Numbered from the stretch's first letter, positions 35,808 through 45,715 are shown. The stretch: DNA of 64,000 nucleotides from Streptacidiphilus anmyonensis (GCF_000787855.1 NZ_BBPQ01000009.1:47028-111027); one strand, 5' to 3'. A program made the numbers and translations. The notes: a model not told the origin generated them from the letters alone.

Positions 35808-37736
35808 TCAGAGTGCCGCAGCCCCACGGGAGCGCAGCTCCCCCTCGTACTGCTGCAGACCCCACAGCTCCCGCTGGACCGCCTCCGTCTGCTCGGCGGA
35901 CGCGTTCGGCCCCAGCCGCTGGAGCTGGACGCGGCACGCGGCCACCCGCCGGGCCACGGCATGGAGTCGCAGCTTCACCAGGAACTCCCCCGCGTAGAGG
36001 GTGTCCGGCGCACGCCTGGTGCGGATCGGCTCCACCGCCAGCTCGGTGATCAGGCCGCGCACGGCGTCGTCCGGTGCGACCTCGCGCAGCACGTCCACCC
36101 AGATGTCGGCCGCCTCGGCGCCCGCGGTGACGCCGCCGCCCGAGGCGATGGCCTCCCGCACGGCCGCGTAGGGCGGCGTCACGAACTCCTCCGGACTGAA
36201 CGCGTCCAGGATCGGTGCGACCAGGGTCGGGAACTGCACGGCCAGCTTCAGCAGTTCGCGCTCCACGAACTGCTGCGGGTTGCGCGCGTCCAGTCGGAAC
36301 GCCGACCGGACCGGCGCGGCGGGCTCCGGCGGGGCCTGCCCGGGCCGCTGCTGGCCGGGACGCTGCTGCCCGCGCGCGTTGCCGCGCCCCTCACGGCGCT
36401 CGGCGGCCCACTGCGCCACCTGCTGCACCCGGCGCACCACGAACCGCTCGTCGAGGATGCCGAGCATGCCGGCCAGTTGGACCGCGTACTCGTGCCGGAT
36501 CGACGCGTCCTTGATCTGCGCGACGATCGGCGCGCACGCGTCCAGCGCGGCGGCCCGGCCCTCGGCGGCGTCGAGGTTGTGCCGGGCGACGGTGGAACGG
36601 ATCGCGAACTCGAACAGCGGCGAGGCGCGGTCGATCAGGTTGCGCACCGAGTCGTCGCCCTCGGCGATCCGCAGCTCGCACGGGTCCATGCCGCCGGGGC
36701 TGATCGCGATGAGCGTCGACGCGGCGAACTTCTGGTCGTCCTCGAAGGCCCGCAGCGCGGCCTTCTGTCCGGCGGCGTCGCCGTCGAAGGTGAAGATCAC
36801 CTTGGCCTCGCTGCCCGCGGTGTCCAGCAGCAGCCGGCGCAGGATCTTGATGTGGTCCTCGCCGAAGGCGGTACCGCAGGTCGCCACGGCCGAGCTGATC
36901 CCGGCGAGGTGACAGGCCATCACATCGGTGTAGCCCTCGACGACGACGGCACGCCCGGAGCGGGCGATCTCCTTCTTGGCGAGCTCCACGCCGTAGAGCA
37001 CGTGGGACTTCTTGTAGAGGGGCGTCTCCGGGGTGTTCAGGTACTTCGGCCCGTTGTCGTCCTCGCGCAGGCGGCGCGCGCCGAAGCCGACGACCTCGCC
37101 GGTCAGGTCCCGGATCGGCCAGACCAGCCGCGCCCGGAACCGGTCCATCGGGCCGCGGCGACCCTCCGAGCAGATGCCGGAGGTGAGCAGTTCCTTGTCG
37201 GTGTAGCCCTTGCCGCGCAGGAGGCGGGTCAGGTTCTCGAACCCGGCCGGCGCGTAGCCCACGCCGAAGTGCGCGGCGGCCTCGCGCTCGAACCCGCGCT
37301 CCTTGAGGAAGCGCCGCCCGATCTCGGCCTCCGGCCCGTTCAGCTGCTCCTGGAACCACGCCGCGGCGAGCCGGTTGATCTCCAGCAGGCGGATGCGCTC
37401 GCCCTGCTGGCGGCCCGGGACGTAGGAGCCGCCCTCGTAGCGGAGCGTGATGCCGACCTGCGGCGCGAGCCGCTCCACCGCCTCGACGAAGGAGAGGTGC
37501 TCGACCTTCATCACGAAGCCGATGGTGTCGCCGCTCTCCTGGCAGCCGAAGCAGTTGTAGACGCCCTTGGAGGGGTTCACGTAGAACGAGGCGGACTTCT
37601 CGTCGTGGAACGGGCACAGCCCCTTGAGCTGCCCGCCGCCGCCGTTGGCGAGCTGGACGTAGTCGCGGACGACGGCGTCGATCCGCAGGGCGGCTTTCAC
37701 CGCCTGCACGTCTTCATCCCTGATCCGTCCCGCCAC
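35808..37736 (-). CDS. dnaG: DNA primase
   Basis: A 642-residue primase that makes RNA primers for replication. The CHC2 zinc finger is C41-x2-H44...C62-x2-C65 (CPFHDEKSASFYVNPSKGVYNCFGC). The catalytic core has the YAPAGFENL segment and the Toprim VVVEGYTDVMA with the later TFDGDAAGQKA acidic pair. The helicase-binding C-terminal domain starts near residue 450 after a Gly/Gln/Arg/Pro linker. It starts at GTG 37736, for which no clear ribosome binding site is seen. It lies on the same strand as the sigma factor (96 bp), the relic of the macromolecular-synthesis operon layout. Confidence 0.97.
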   Translation of the reverse strand: MAGRIRDEDVQAVKAALRIDAVVRDYVQLANGGGGQLKGLCPFHDEKSASFYVNPSKGVYNCFGCQESGDTIGFVMKVEHLSFVEAVERLAPQVGITLRYEGGSYVPGRQQGERIRLLEINRLAAAWFQEQLNGPEAEIGRRFLKERGFEREAAAHFGVGYAPAGFENLTRLLRGKGYTDKELLTSGICSEGRRGPMDRFRARLVWPIRDLTGEVVGFGARRLREDDNGPKYLNTPETPLYKKSHVLYGVELAKKEIARSGRAVVVEGYTDVMACHLAGISSAVATCGTAFGEDHIKILRRLLLDTAGSEAKVIFTFDGDAAGQKAALRAFEDDQKFAASTLIAISPGGMDPCELRIAEGDDSVRNLIDRASPLFEFAIRSTVARHNLDAAEGRAAALDACAPIVAQIKDASIRHEYAVQLAGMLGILDERFVVRRVQQVAQWAAERREGRGNARGQQRPGQQRPGQAPPEPAAPVRSAFRLDARNPQQFVERELLKLAVQFPTLVAPILDAFSPEEFVTPPYAAVREAIASGGGVTAGAEAADIWVDVLREVAPDDAVRGLITELAVEPIRTRRAPDTLYAGEFLVKLRLHAVARRVAACRVQLQRLGPNASAEQTEAVQRELWGLQQYEGELRSRGAAAL

Positions 37737-37755
37737 AGAGGAAGTCTACGGCTGG

Positions 37756-37799
37756 TCGCGCCCTCCAGGGCGCGGGGAACCGCGCCCTGGGGAGTGCGA
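37756..37799. repeat. Short copy of the GGGGCGCGG intergenic repeat
   Basis: CCAGGGCGCGGGGAACCGCGCCCTGG is an inverted repeat in the 63-bp gap between the flavoprotein gene and dnaG. Its GGCGCGGGGAAC head matches the larger repeats elsewhere in the window. It can fold as a hairpin and may terminate the flavoprotein transcript before dnaG. Confidence 0.65.
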
Positions 37800-39065
37800 C
37801 TAGAGCAAGGACTCCAACGGAACCGACGGATCCGCCAGGCGCTCCGGGTCGACGGGGGTGCGGGCGCGCACCAGCGCCTGGATCGGGTCTGTGACGTCCC
37901 ACACGTTCACGTTCATGCCCGCGACCACGTGGCCGTCGCTGCTCTGCCAGAAGGCGATGAACTCACGCTTGCCCGCGTCGCCGCGGATGACCACGCGCTC
38001 GTAGCCGCCGGGCGCGGCGAAGCCCGAGTACTCCATGCCGAGGTCGTACTGGTCGGAGAAGAAGTACGGGACGCGGTCGTAGACGACCTCCTGCCCGAGC
38101 ATCGACTTCGCCGCCGCCGGGCCGCCGTTCAGCGCGTTGGCCCAGTGCTCGACCCGCAGGCGGCGGCCGAACAGCGGGTTGAACGCGCCGGCGACGTCGC
38201 CCGCCGCGAAGACGTCGGGGTCGGACGTGCGCAGCGCGGCGTCCACGGCGATGCCGCCGCCCTCCTCGCGGGGGGCGAGCTCGAGGCCGGCCTGCTCGGC
38301 CAGCGCGGTCTGCGGGATCGCGCCGATGCCGACCAGGACCGCGTGGGCGGGGTGCTCCTGGCCGTCGCTGGTGTGGACGGCCAGGACCATGCCGTCGCGG
38401 CCCTCGATCTCGGTGACCGACGCGCCGAAGTGGAACTTCACGCCGTGGTCCTGGTGCAGCCGCGCGAAGAACTCGCCCAGCTCCGGCCCGAGCGCCGTCT
38501 GCAGCGGGGTGCTCAGCGGCTCGACGACCGTCACCTCGGCGCCGTAGCCGCGGGCCGCGGAGGCGACCTCCAGGCCGATCCAGCCCGCGCCGACGATCAC
38601 CAGCGTGCCGTTCTCGCGGCCCAGCGTCTGCAAGGTCGCGCGCAGCCGCTCGGAGTCGGCCAGGCGGCGCAGGTAGTGCACGCCGCCCAGGCCCGCGCCG
38701 GGCACCTCCAGGGGACGCGGCGCGGAGCCGGTGGCCAGCAGCAGCTTGTCGTAGCCGAGGACGTCGCCGTCCCCGCCCAGGCGCAGCTCGCGGGCGGCGC
38801 GGTCGATCGAGACGACCGGCTGGCCCAGGTGCAGCTCGACGTCGTGCGCCGCGTACCACGCGGAGTCGTGGACGAAGACCTCCGAGCGTTCGCTGGTGCC
38901 GACCAGGTAGCCCTTGGAGAGCGGCGGGCGCTCGTAGGGGTGGTCACGCTCCTCGCCGAGCAGTATCACGCGGCCGTCGAAGCCCTCCGCGCGCAGCGTC
39001 TCCGCCGCCTTGGCCCCGGCCAGTCCCGCCCCGACGATCGCCATCGTCGCGTGCGTGCCCACCAT
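37800..39065 (-). CDS. FAD-dependent ferredoxin/rubredoxin reductase-like protein
   Basis: A 421-residue NAD(P)H:acceptor flavoprotein of the class I disulfide-reductase-like family. The N-terminal FAD site is AIVGAGLAGAKAAE, the NAD(P)H site is LVIVGAGWIGLEVASAA (about residues 155-171), and the second FAD motif is DPDVFAAGDVA. The C-terminal reductase domain (about 325-410) is typical of ferredoxin reductases serving P450s or Rieske oxygenases. No ferredoxin or oxygenase gene is adjacent, so its electron acceptor is unknown. Confidence 0.92.
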   Translation of the reverse strand: MVGTHATMAIVGAGLAGAKAAETLRAEGFDGRVILLGEERDHPYERPPLSKGYLVGTSERSEVFVHDSAWYAAHDVELHLGQPVVSIDRAARELRLGGDGDVLGYDKLLLATGSAPRPLEVPGAGLGGVHYLRRLADSERLRATLQTLGRENGTLVIVGAGWIGLEVASAARGYGAEVTVVEPLSTPLQTALGPELGEFFARLHQDHGVKFHFGASVTEIEGRDGMVLAVHTSDGQEHPAHAVLVGIGAIPQTALAEQAGLELAPREEGGGIAVDAALRTSDPDVFAAGDVAGAFNPLFGRRLRVEHWANALNGGPAAAKSMLGQEVVYDRVPYFFSDQYDLGMEYSGFAAPGGYERVVIRGDAGKREFIAFWQSSDGHVVAGMNVNVWDVTDPIQALVRARTPVDPERLADPSVPLESLL

Positions 39066-39196
39066 GTCCGTCTGCCTCCGTGGATTACCTCGGTGGATCC
39101 TTCATGGGTGTCTGTGTCTCAGCATGGATTTCCCAGTGAGCCTCCCGTATGCACACCCGGAGGTGAAGAGGGCGTCACTGATCGTTCGTCAAGATC

Positions 39197-40465
39197 TCAT
39201 GGTGACTTGGTGAGCGCCCGATGGCGGGCCAGGGCGCTCGCGTCGGTCAGGGTGGCGATCTGGTCGATCACCGCGCGCAGTCGGCCGGCGTCGTCGGACG
39301 CCTCCTCGTACAGGGTGCGGAAGACCGGGTCCAGCCCCTCGGGCGCGCTGCGCGTCAGCGCCTCGGCGAGCTCGCCGATGACGACGCGCTGGCGACGGCG
39401 CAGCTGCTCCTGGTCCTCACGCTGCATCACGTAGCGGTCGGCGACGGCCTTGAGCACGGCGCACTCGAGCCGGACCTCGCGCGGGACGATCAGGTCGGCG
39501 CGGTAGCGGGTGAGCGGGCCGTCGCCGAAGGCGGCGCGGGTGGCCGTCTCGGCGGAGGTGCAGAAGCGGCCGATCAGCTGGCTGGTGGCGTCCTTGAGCC
39601 CGGCCCGGTCCCGGGCTGAGCCGTCGTAGTGGTGCGGCCACCACTCCTGTGCGCGCAGCCGGTCCAGGGCCTCCTCCAGCTCCTCCTGCTCGGCGTTGGG
39701 CGCGTAGCGGGCGGCCACCCGGTACAGCTCGGCGCGCTCGCCCGGCGCGCCCAGCGCGGCGGGGCGGATGTGGCCGGCGTGCAGGCCGTCCTCGACGTCG
39801 TGGACGGAGTAGGCGACGTCGTCGGACCAGTCCATCACCTGGGCCTCGAAGCAGCGCTTGTGGCCGGGCGCGCCCTGCCGCATCCAGGTGAAGACCGGCA
39901 GGTCGTCGGCGTAGACGCCGAACTTGTGCGGCAGCTCCGGATGTTGGCCGCGGCCCCAGGGGTACTTGGTGGCCGCGTCGAGGGCGGCCCTGGTGAGGTT
40001 CAGGCCGACGCTGATCGGGTGGCCGTTGGCCTCCGCGTGCGGGACGAAGCGCTTGGGCTCAAGGCGGGTCAGGATGCGCAGCGACTGCGCGTTGCCCTCG
40101 AAGCCGCCGCACGGCTCGGCGGCCTTGTCGAGCGCCTCCTCGCCGTTGTGGCCGAAGGGCGGATGGCCGATGTCGTGGGCCAGGCAGGCGGTCTCGACGA
40201 GATCCGGGTCGCAGCCGAGGGCGGCGCCGAGCTCGCGTCCGACCTGGGCGCACTCCAGGGAGTGGGTCAGCCGGGTGCGCGGGAAGTCGCTCTCCAGGGG
40301 CGCGACGACCTGTGTGGTTCCCGCAAGCCGCCGCAGCGCGGCGGAGTGCAGCACGCGCGCGCGGTCGCGCTGGAACGCGGTGCGCCCCGGGCGCTTGTCC
40401 GGCTCCTCCACCCAACGCGCCTGCGCGCCGGGGCTGTAGCTGATGACCTGCGCGATCTCGTCCAT
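39197..40465 (-). CDS. dgt: Deoxyguanosinetriphosphate triphosphohydrolase
   Basis: A 422-residue HD-domain dNTP triphosphohydrolase that splits dGTP to deoxyguanosine and triphosphate. Metal ligands are H68 (RTRLTHSLE) and H97-D98 in [16 protein letters not shown], with catalytic His residues at 101 and 106. Full length for the Dgt family. ATG 40465 is preferred ([18 protein letters not shown] matches family starts); a longer frame to 40495 exists. Located in the dnaG neighbourhood, as I recall from S. coelicolor. Confidence 0.95.
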   Translation of the reverse strand: MDEIAQVISYSPGAQARWVEEPDKRPGRTAFQRDRARVLHSAALRRLAGTTQVVAPLESDFPRTRLTHSLECAQVGRELGAALGCDPDLVETACLAHDIGHPPFGHNGEEALDKAAEPCGGFEGNAQSLRILTRLEPKRFVPHAEANGHPISVGLNLTRAALDAATKYPWGRGQHPELPHKFGVYADDLPVFTWMRQGAPGHKRCFEAQVMDWSDDVAYSVHDVEDGLHAGHIRPAALGAPGERAELYRVAARYAPNAEQEELEEALDRLRAQEWWPHHYDGSARDRAGLKDATSQLIGRFCTSAETATRAAFGDGPLTRYRADLIVPREVRLECAVLKAVADRYVMQREDQEQLRRRQRVVIGELAEALTRSAPEGLDPVFRTLYEEASDDAGRLRAVIDQIATLTDASALARHRALTKSP

Positions 40466-40502
40466 CCCCAGCACAGTAACCCCTGGGAGGGACAACGCGG
40501 CG

Positions 40503-40907
40503 TCAGGCTCGCACGGGCCGGGTCCAGCGAAGCAGGCGCTTCCAGCGCGGCAGCTCGGTGAGACAGGTCAGCAGGGCGAGGGCGGTGACGAGCACCGCGG
40601 CCCACGGCCAGAACAGCAGCCAGGCCGCGGCGACCGCGCCGCCCAGCTCGGCGATCACCATGAGGATCGTCACCCAGCCGGGCACGGCGATGTTCGTCCC
40701 CGGCTTGTCACCGGGCGTCTGGAAGGCCGCGGGGACGCCGATGAGCAGCACGTCGACGCCGACGGCGGCCGGGATCGAGTGGGGCCACAGCGCGATCGGC
40801 AGCCCGATCCAGCCGACCAGTTCGAGCCCGGCGCGCAGCGCGGTGGCGTACCAGGGCTCGCTGTACTTCTCGACTCCCGGTTTCTCCGGCCCCGGCTGCT
40901 TCTCCAT
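40503..40907 (-). CDS. Small integral membrane protein
   Basis: A 134-residue protein with a polar Lys/Glu/Pro N-terminus and about three membrane helices ([57 protein letters not shown]). I do not recognise a named family. It lies 37 bp upstream of dgt on the same strand and may be co-transcribed with it. A small predicted channel or sensor role would be guesswork. Confidence 0.78.
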   Translation of the reverse strand: MEKQPGPEKPGVEKYSEPWYATALRAGLELVGWIGLPIALWPHSIPAAVGVDVLLIGVPAAFQTPGDKPGTNIAVPGWVTILMVIAELGGAVAAAWLLFWPWAAVLVTALALLTCLTELPRWKRLLRWTRPVRA

Positions 40908-40985
40908 CGTGGCTCCCCCTCCGACGATCGCGGGGGAAGCGTAGCGCCGGGCGGGCCGCCGTGAGGTGCCTTCGGCCGCGGCCGT

Positions 40986-42125
40986 TCAGCCGCTCGCGGA
41001 GGCCGACGCGGACGCCGGGACCGACGCCGACGAGGACGGGGAGGCCGACGAGGACGGCGACGGGGAGGGGCTGCCGGCCGTGACCGCCTGGGCGTACAGC
41101 GCCTGGATCCGGTCGCCGAAGAACACGGCGTACGACACGTCGTCGGAGTCGCCGCCCTCCTGGTATCCCCCTATGACCCCGACCAATGTGCCGAGGCCGG
41201 TCTTCGGGTCGATGCCCTGGAGCAGCGGGCCGCCGCTGGTGCCGTCGGCGAAGCCGGTGCAGTCGAACTCGGACTGCGTCGCGCTGTAGACGGTCAGCGA
41301 GTTCAGGCAGGAGACCGGTCGGTCGCTGCCGGACGGGTAGCCGATCACGCCGACCGTCGTCGGGCGGGTGATGCCGAAGGCGATCCTCTCGGCTCCGACC
41401 GCGTCCTCGACCCGGGCGTTCGGATCGCCGTCCTTGTGCACGACGAGGAAGGCGACGTCGGAGTCCTGGTCGCTGTCGGCGGACCAGTGCGAGTCGAGCA
41501 GGACGGAGGTCGCCCTCCAGAGCCCGAAGGGACGCTGTCCGTCGTGGTAGCCGGGCGCGAAGACCACCGAGGCGGGGTTCGGCGAGCCGTTGGCCGGATC
41601 GCTCAGGCAGTGCGCGGCGGTCGCGACGACGTCGCCGCCGGTCGAGTGGACCACGCTCGCGGTGCAGAAGTGGTGGTTGGCCCCGTTGTCGTCCGGATAG
41701 AAGAGCACGCCCACGGCCGGCAGTCCCTCGAAGGGCGTGCTGTGGCCGTCGGGGGTCGCCTTGGGCCCGGCGAGGGAGGCGGGCACGTTCGCGGCGGGGC
41801 CGACCGAGCCCGTCGGCAGGGCGCGCCGACCCGCGTCGGACGCGGAGGCGGGGCCCGTCGGGCTCCCGTCGGCCCCGCCGGAGCCGAACGCCCCGTTCAC
41901 AAGTACGAGCGCGAAACAGACGGCGAACGCCAGCAGACCGAGAGCGCGGGTGGCGCTGCGCAGCTGGGCTCTGGTCATTTCGCCGATCATAGGCAGGCGG
42001 ACACGGGTGCTGTCGAGAGTGCGGACGCCGGGGCTTTCGTGTGTCGCGTCGGTCACACCGTCGTCGGCGACGCCGCCGTCGGTCACCCCGTCGTCGGTCA
42101 CCCCGATGCCCCTTCCCTTGCGCAC
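40986..42125 (-). CDS. Exported trypsin-like serine protease (S1)
   Basis: A protein of about 379 residues with an N-terminal cytoplasmic part, one hydrophobic anchor or signal segment (LGLLAFAVCFALVLVNGAFG, about 64-83) and a chymotrypsin-fold domain (about 140-350). The triad is visible: His in ATAAHCL, Asp in DSDVAFLVV and Ser in GTSGGPLL, plus a disulfide pair around it. The C-terminal 35 residues are a Ser/Pro/Ala repeat (SPSPSPSSSASPSSSAS), a likely wall-spanning linker. The N-terminal 30 residues are a TDDGVTDGG repeat, so the GTG 42125 start may be too far upstream; ATG 41990 or 41978 would still keep the signal. Confidence 0.85.
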   Translation of the reverse strand: MRKGRGIGVTDDGVTDGGVADDGVTDATHESPGVRTLDSTRVRLPMIGEMTRAQLRSATRALGLLAFAVCFALVLVNGAFGSGGADGSPTGPASASDAGRRALPTGSVGPAANVPASLAGPKATPDGHSTPFEGLPAVGVLFYPDDNGANHHFCTASVVHSTGGDVVATAAHCLSDPANGSPNPASVVFAPGYHDGQRPFGLWRATSVLLDSHWSADSDQDSDVAFLVVHKDGDPNARVEDAVGAERIAFGITRPTTVGVIGYPSGSDRPVSCLNSLTVYSATQSEFDCTGFADGTSGGPLLQGIDPKTGLGTLVGVIGGYQEGGDSDDVSYAVFFGDRIQALYAQAVTAGSPSPSPSSSASPSSSASVPASASASASG

Positions 42126-42294
42126 AGAGTCACAGCTTGCCTCACCCGTGCGACAGTTCTGTCACGAACCGCCCCGAAGCGTCAGGTAAGAGACTTTCGC
42201 TCACCCGGCCCGGCTAACGTTCACGGCGGTGGGACGGTGCTGACAGGGCTCGGACCTCCCGATGTCCGTCCAGCAGTGAAGAGAGAACGGGACT

Positions 42295-43554
42295 GTGAGC
42301 CTCACCGGCACCGCCTTCTTCTACACCCTGATCGCGGCGACGATCGTCGCCGTCGTGGTGACCATGGTCACCTGGGGTGCCGTTCGTGGTCCCAAGTACC
42401 TGCGGGGGTTCGTCCGGCTGAGCCTGATCGGCCTCTGCCAGCTCACCGCCATCGCGGTGGTCGCGGTGTGGATCAACAACGCCAACGGCCTCTACTCCTC
42501 CTGGGGCGACCTCTTCGGCCAGCAGGACAACGCCGGGGTGGGCGTGACCGGCGACGCCGCGAACCCGCAGGCGCAGGCGGCCTCCTTCACCGGCGGCCCC
42601 AACGGCTTCCAGCGCACCGTCCTGCACGGCGCGGCCTCCGGCCTGACGGGCGAGGTGCTGGTGTGGACGCCGCCGCAGTACAGCGATCCGCAGTACCGCA
42701 ACTACTCCTTTCCCGTCGTCGAGCTGCTGCACGGCTACCCCGGCTCCCCGGAGACCTGGCTCAAGGGCGGCGGCATGCCCGGCCCGCTGACCTACCTGAT
42801 GGCCCAGGGCAAGATGAAGCCCGCGATCCTGGTCGTGCCGCGGATCAACCCCAACGGCGTCAACACCGACTGCACCGACGTCGGCAACGTCCGCAACGGC
42901 ACCTGGCTCGACACCGACGTGCCGAACCTCATCAAGAAGGACTTCCGGGTCCTGGGCGACTCCCACGCCTGGGGCCTGGTCGGGGACTCCACCGGCGGCT
43001 ACTGCGCGACCAAGCTGGTCCTCCAGCACCCCGACCGCTTCGGCGCGGCCGTCGCGCTCAGCCCCGACGACTTCCACGGTGATCCGACCGTCGTCCGCGA
43101 CAAGGCGGTCCTCGCAACGCAGAACCCGCTGGCGCTGATGAAGGCGGCGGGCCCGCAGGCGGACGTCTCGATCCTGATCGCCACCACCGCGCACGACCGC
43201 TGGAGCACCCCCGCGAACGCGCAGGCGCTGCGGGCGGCGGCGAAGTTCCCGGTCACCGTCGCGCAGCCGATCGTGCTGAAGGACGGCGGCCACAACTGGG
43301 GCACCTGGGCGTCGCTCTTCCCGGTCGTCTTCCCGTGGCTCAGCCAGCAGCTGGACGCCCCGCAGCTGGTGCAGCCGGCGGCTCCCACCCCGGCCCCGGC
43401 CCCGAAGGGCGCCCTGCCCCCGGGCCAGGTCGGCGCGAAGCCGTCCGCGTCCCCGAAGGCGTCCGGCAAGCCCGCCGGCAAGCCGTCCGTGCCGCCCGCT
43501 CCGGGCCTCGCCCTCAACGGCACGGTGACCACCCCCACCCAGACGCACAGCTGA
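42295..43554 (+). CDS. Membrane-anchored esterase of the antigen 85 / PF00756 type
   Basis: A 419-residue protein with two N-terminal membrane helices (8-28 and 42-62) and an extracytoplasmic alpha/beta-hydrolase domain. The oxyanion segment is VVELLHGYPGSPETW, the nucleophile is in GDSTGGYCATK, and the catalytic His is in KDGGHNWGTW, as in the esterase D/antigen 85 family. A Pro/Ala/Lys-rich tail (about 365-419) ends TPTQTHS. A role in acyl transfer or cell-envelope ester hydrolysis is inferred. The start is GTG 42295. Confidence 0.88.
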   Translation: MSLTGTAFFYTLIAATIVAVVVTMVTWGAVRGPKYLRGFVRLSLIGLCQLTAIAVVAVWINNANGLYSSWGDLFGQQDNAGVGVTGDAANPQAQAASFTGGPNGFQRTVLHGAASGLTGEVLVWTPPQYSDPQYRNYSFPVVELLHGYPGSPETWLKGGGMPGPLTYLMAQGKMKPAILVVPRINPNGVNTDCTDVGNVRNGTWLDTDVPNLIKKDFRVLGDSHAWGLVGDSTGGYCATKLVLQHPDRFGAAVALSPDDFHGDPTVVRDKAVLATQNPLALMKAAGPQADVSILIATTAHDRWSTPANAQALRAAAKFPVTVAQPIVLKDGGHNWGTWASLFPVVFPWLSQQLDAPQLVQPAAPTPAPAPKGALPPGQVGAKPSASPKASGKPAGKPSVPPAPGLALNGTVTTPTQTHS

Positions 43555-43587
43555 GGCCGCTCAAGCCGCTGAGGCCGCTGAGGCCAT

Positions 43588-43635
43588 AAGAAGGCCGCTC
43601 CCGACGCGCTGGTGCGCGTCGGGAGCGGCCTTCTT
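43588..43635. terminator. Bidirectional terminator between esterase and PAC2 genes
   Basis: A perfect 22-bp stem (43588-43609 with 43614-43635) has a TGGT loop. It lies between convergent genes. Tandem CCGCTGAGG units precede it (43558-43585). Confidence 0.93.
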
Positions 43636-43654
43636 GCGTCGTACGGGCCCCGGG

Positions 43655-44605
43655 CTACTCCGTGTCGCCCTGCTCCGCCAGGAACTCCTCGAAGGCGCGG
43701 CCGAGTTCGTCCGCGGAGGGCAGGTCGACCGGTTCGGCCATGAGGTTCTCGCGGTCGGCGGCGCCCGCCACCGCGTCGTACTGCTGCTCCAGCCCCGCGA
43801 TGGCGGTGCGCAGGTCCGCGTCGCCCTCGGCGATCTGGCGGTCGACGTCCTCGCGGACCTCGTCCATCCGGGCGCGCAGGCCCGTGCCGGGCAGGACCAG
43901 GCCGGTGGCCGACTGGATCGCCTCCAGCACCGCGACGGCGGCGTGCGGGTAGGGGGTCCTCGCGAGGTAGTGCGGGACGTGCGCGGCGAAGCCGAGGACG
44001 TCGTGGCCCGCCTCGTCCAGGCGGTACTCGAGCATGCCGCCCGCGCTGCCCGGCACCTGGACCTGCTCGAACCAGCGCGGGTGCGCGCCGATCAGGTCCT
44101 TGCGGTTGCCGTGCGGGGTCATCCCCGTCGGCCGGGTGTGCGGGACGCCCATCGGCACGCCGTGGAAGGTCACCGAGAGCCGCACCCCGAGCCGCTCCAC
44201 CACCTGGATGACGGCCGCGGCGAAGCGCTCCCATTCCACGTCCGGCTCCGGGCCGGAGAGGACCAGGAAGGGCGCGCCGACGGCGTCGTGCACGAGGTGC
44301 AGCTCCAGCGCCGGGGCCGCGTAGGAGGCCCAGTGGTCGCGGTCGAAGAGCATGGTGGGGCGACGGGCCCGGTAGTCCACGAGCCGGTCCGCGTCGAAAC
44401 GGGCGATCAGCCGGCGCTCAGGATCCTCCAGCAGTTCGGCGACGATCTGTTCGCCGGTCTCACCGGCATCCATGAAGCCGTCGAAGAAGTGCAGCAGGAT
44501 GGAGGAGTCCGCGGCCAGCTCCTCCGCGTCCGGCTCGAACGCGTACAGCCCCTCGGGTTCCAGCACCTGGATCCCACTCCCGTCCTCTGGCTGTCGAAAC
44601 AGCAT
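43655..44605 (-). CDS. PAC2 family protein
   Basis: A 316-residue protein of the PAC2 (proteasome assembly chaperone 2-like) family widespread in actinobacteria. It starts [30 protein letters not shown] and has the [25 protein letters not shown] and [25 protein letters not shown] blocks, then a helical C-terminus. The role in bacteria is not clear; relatives include proteasome-associated factors and ATP-grasp partners. Its ribosome binding site (AGGGT) lies inside one arm of an 11-bp inverted repeat next to the start codon. Confidence 0.9.
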   Translation of the reverse strand: MLFRQPEDGSGIQVLEPEGLYAFEPDAEELAADSSILLHFFDGFMDAGETGEQIVAELLEDPERRLIARFDADRLVDYRARRPTMLFDRDHWASYAAPALELHLVHDAVGAPFLVLSGPEPDVEWERFAAAVIQVVERLGVRLSVTFHGVPMGVPHTRPTGMTPHGNRKDLIGAHPRWFEQVQVPGSAGGMLEYRLDEAGHDVLGFAAHVPHYLARTPYPHAAVAVLEAIQSATGLVLPGTGLRARMDEVREDVDRQIAEGDADLRTAIAGLEQQYDAVAGAADRENLMAEPVDLPSADELGRAFEEFLAEQGDTE

Positions 44606-44610
44606 CCATT

Positions 44611-44640
44611 ACCCTGGTTCCAGCATCCCGGAACCAGGGT
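44611..44640 (-). promoter_or_regulatory. Inverted repeat covering the PAC2 gene ribosome binding site
   Basis: ACCCTGGTTCC (44611-44621) and GGAACCAGGGT (44630-44640) form a perfect 11-bp inverted repeat with an 8-base loop. In the PAC2 mRNA the 3' arm holds AGGGT, 5 bases before the ATG, so folding would hide the Shine-Dalgarno sequence. It could also be a DNA operator; the same half-site occurs in the palindrome at 53085-53100. Confidence 0.6.
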
Positions 44641-45019
44641 TCATTCCCCAATTCGGAGTGCGAACCGCGGCCATGCGCCCCGGAGACACGCCGTGCACGT
44701 CGGTTTCGCGCGGCTGGGGTGACTTAACCCCTCCGGGCGGGTATGGTCCTCTCGCTGCACTCCACTCTGGCACCGCGTAGGCTGCGTGGAGATCGCCGCA
44801 CAACCCCTCGCAGCACCTTCGCAGAACCCCGCATCGCACCTTGCCTTCACCTGGCCGCCCGCTGTCCTTCGCGCTCTCGTTCCCGCCTCGGCCATTTTTC
44901 GGACACACACTGTCCCCTTCGCTCCCCGCACGCCTCACGGCGAACGCGATCCGTCGTCGTACCCACGGCCGTCGGGGCGCACCTTTCCCGACCCCACCCG
45001 CCGAAGGACATAAGGCCAA
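44641..45019. other. Intergenic region between PAC2 and GNAT genes
   Basis: A 379-bp divergent gap that should contain both promoters. It includes lower-GC, pyrimidine-rich stretches (about 44860-44950). I see no gene or RNA element I can name. Confidence 0.5.
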
Positions 45020-45706
45020 GTGCCCGTACCCGTCTTCCTCTGCGGCCGCACCGTGCGGCTGGAGCCGCTCACCGAGCGACACATCGAGGCCCTTGCCGCG
45101 GCCGCGGCAGAGGACCGAAGCAGCTATGCGTTCACGCCCGTGCCGCACGGCATCGAGGCGACGGAACGTTACGTCAGCGACGCGCTGGCCGCGCAGGCGG
45201 CGGGCCGCGCACTTCCCTTCGCCACGGTCAGAACGAGCGACGGCCTGGTGGTGGGGTCGACCCGGTTCACCGAGCTGGACTACTGGCAGGGCCCGGTCAT
45301 CTGGCCGCCGGCCCCCCGCGGCCCCGTGGGCGATCCCCTGACCGCGATCCCCGACGCGACGGAGATCGGCGCGACGTGGCTCTCGGCCCGGGCGCAGGGC
45401 ACCGGCATCAACACCGAGGCGAAGCTCCTGATGCTGCGTCACGCCTTCGAGACGTGGGGCGTCCGCAGGATCTCCATGCGCGCCGACGCCCGCAACGTGC
45501 GCTCGCGCGCGGCGATCGAGCGCCTGGGCGCGGTGCTGGACGGGGTGCACCGCATGCACACCCGCGGCCTGGACGGCATCGTGCGCAGCACGGCGTTCTA
45601 CTCGATCCTCGACGAGGAGTGGCCCAACGTCCGCTCCGGCCTCGAACAACGCGTCGCGATCGGCCCGACCCGCCACGTGGCCGCGAGGCCGCTGATCTCC
45701 GCGTAA
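45020..45706 (+). CDS. GNAT family N-acetyltransferase (RimJ/RimL-like)
   Basis: A 228-residue acetyltransferase of the RimJ/RimL type. It starts with LCGRTVRLEPLTERHIEALAAAAAEDR and has the acetyl-CoA loop in TWLSARAQGTGINTEAKLLMLRHAFETWGVRRISMRADARNVRSRAAIERLGAVLDG, where the usual Q/RxxGxG/A motif is present as RAQGTG. The substrate is probably a protein N-terminus or a small amine; it cannot be told from sequence. The GTG 45020 start has AAGGA and AAGG boxes upstream. A long intergenic inverted repeat follows. Confidence 0.9.
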   Translation: MPVPVFLCGRTVRLEPLTERHIEALAAAAAEDRSSYAFTPVPHGIEATERYVSDALAAQAAGRALPFATVRTSDGLVVGSTRFTELDYWQGPVIWPPAPRGPVGDPLTAIPDATEIGATWLSARAQGTGINTEAKLLMLRHAFETWGVRRISMRADARNVRSRAAIERLGAVLDGVHRMHTRGLDGIVRSTAFYSILDEEWPNVRSGLEQRVAIGPTRHVAARPLISA

Positions 45707-45715
45707 GCGGAACCA

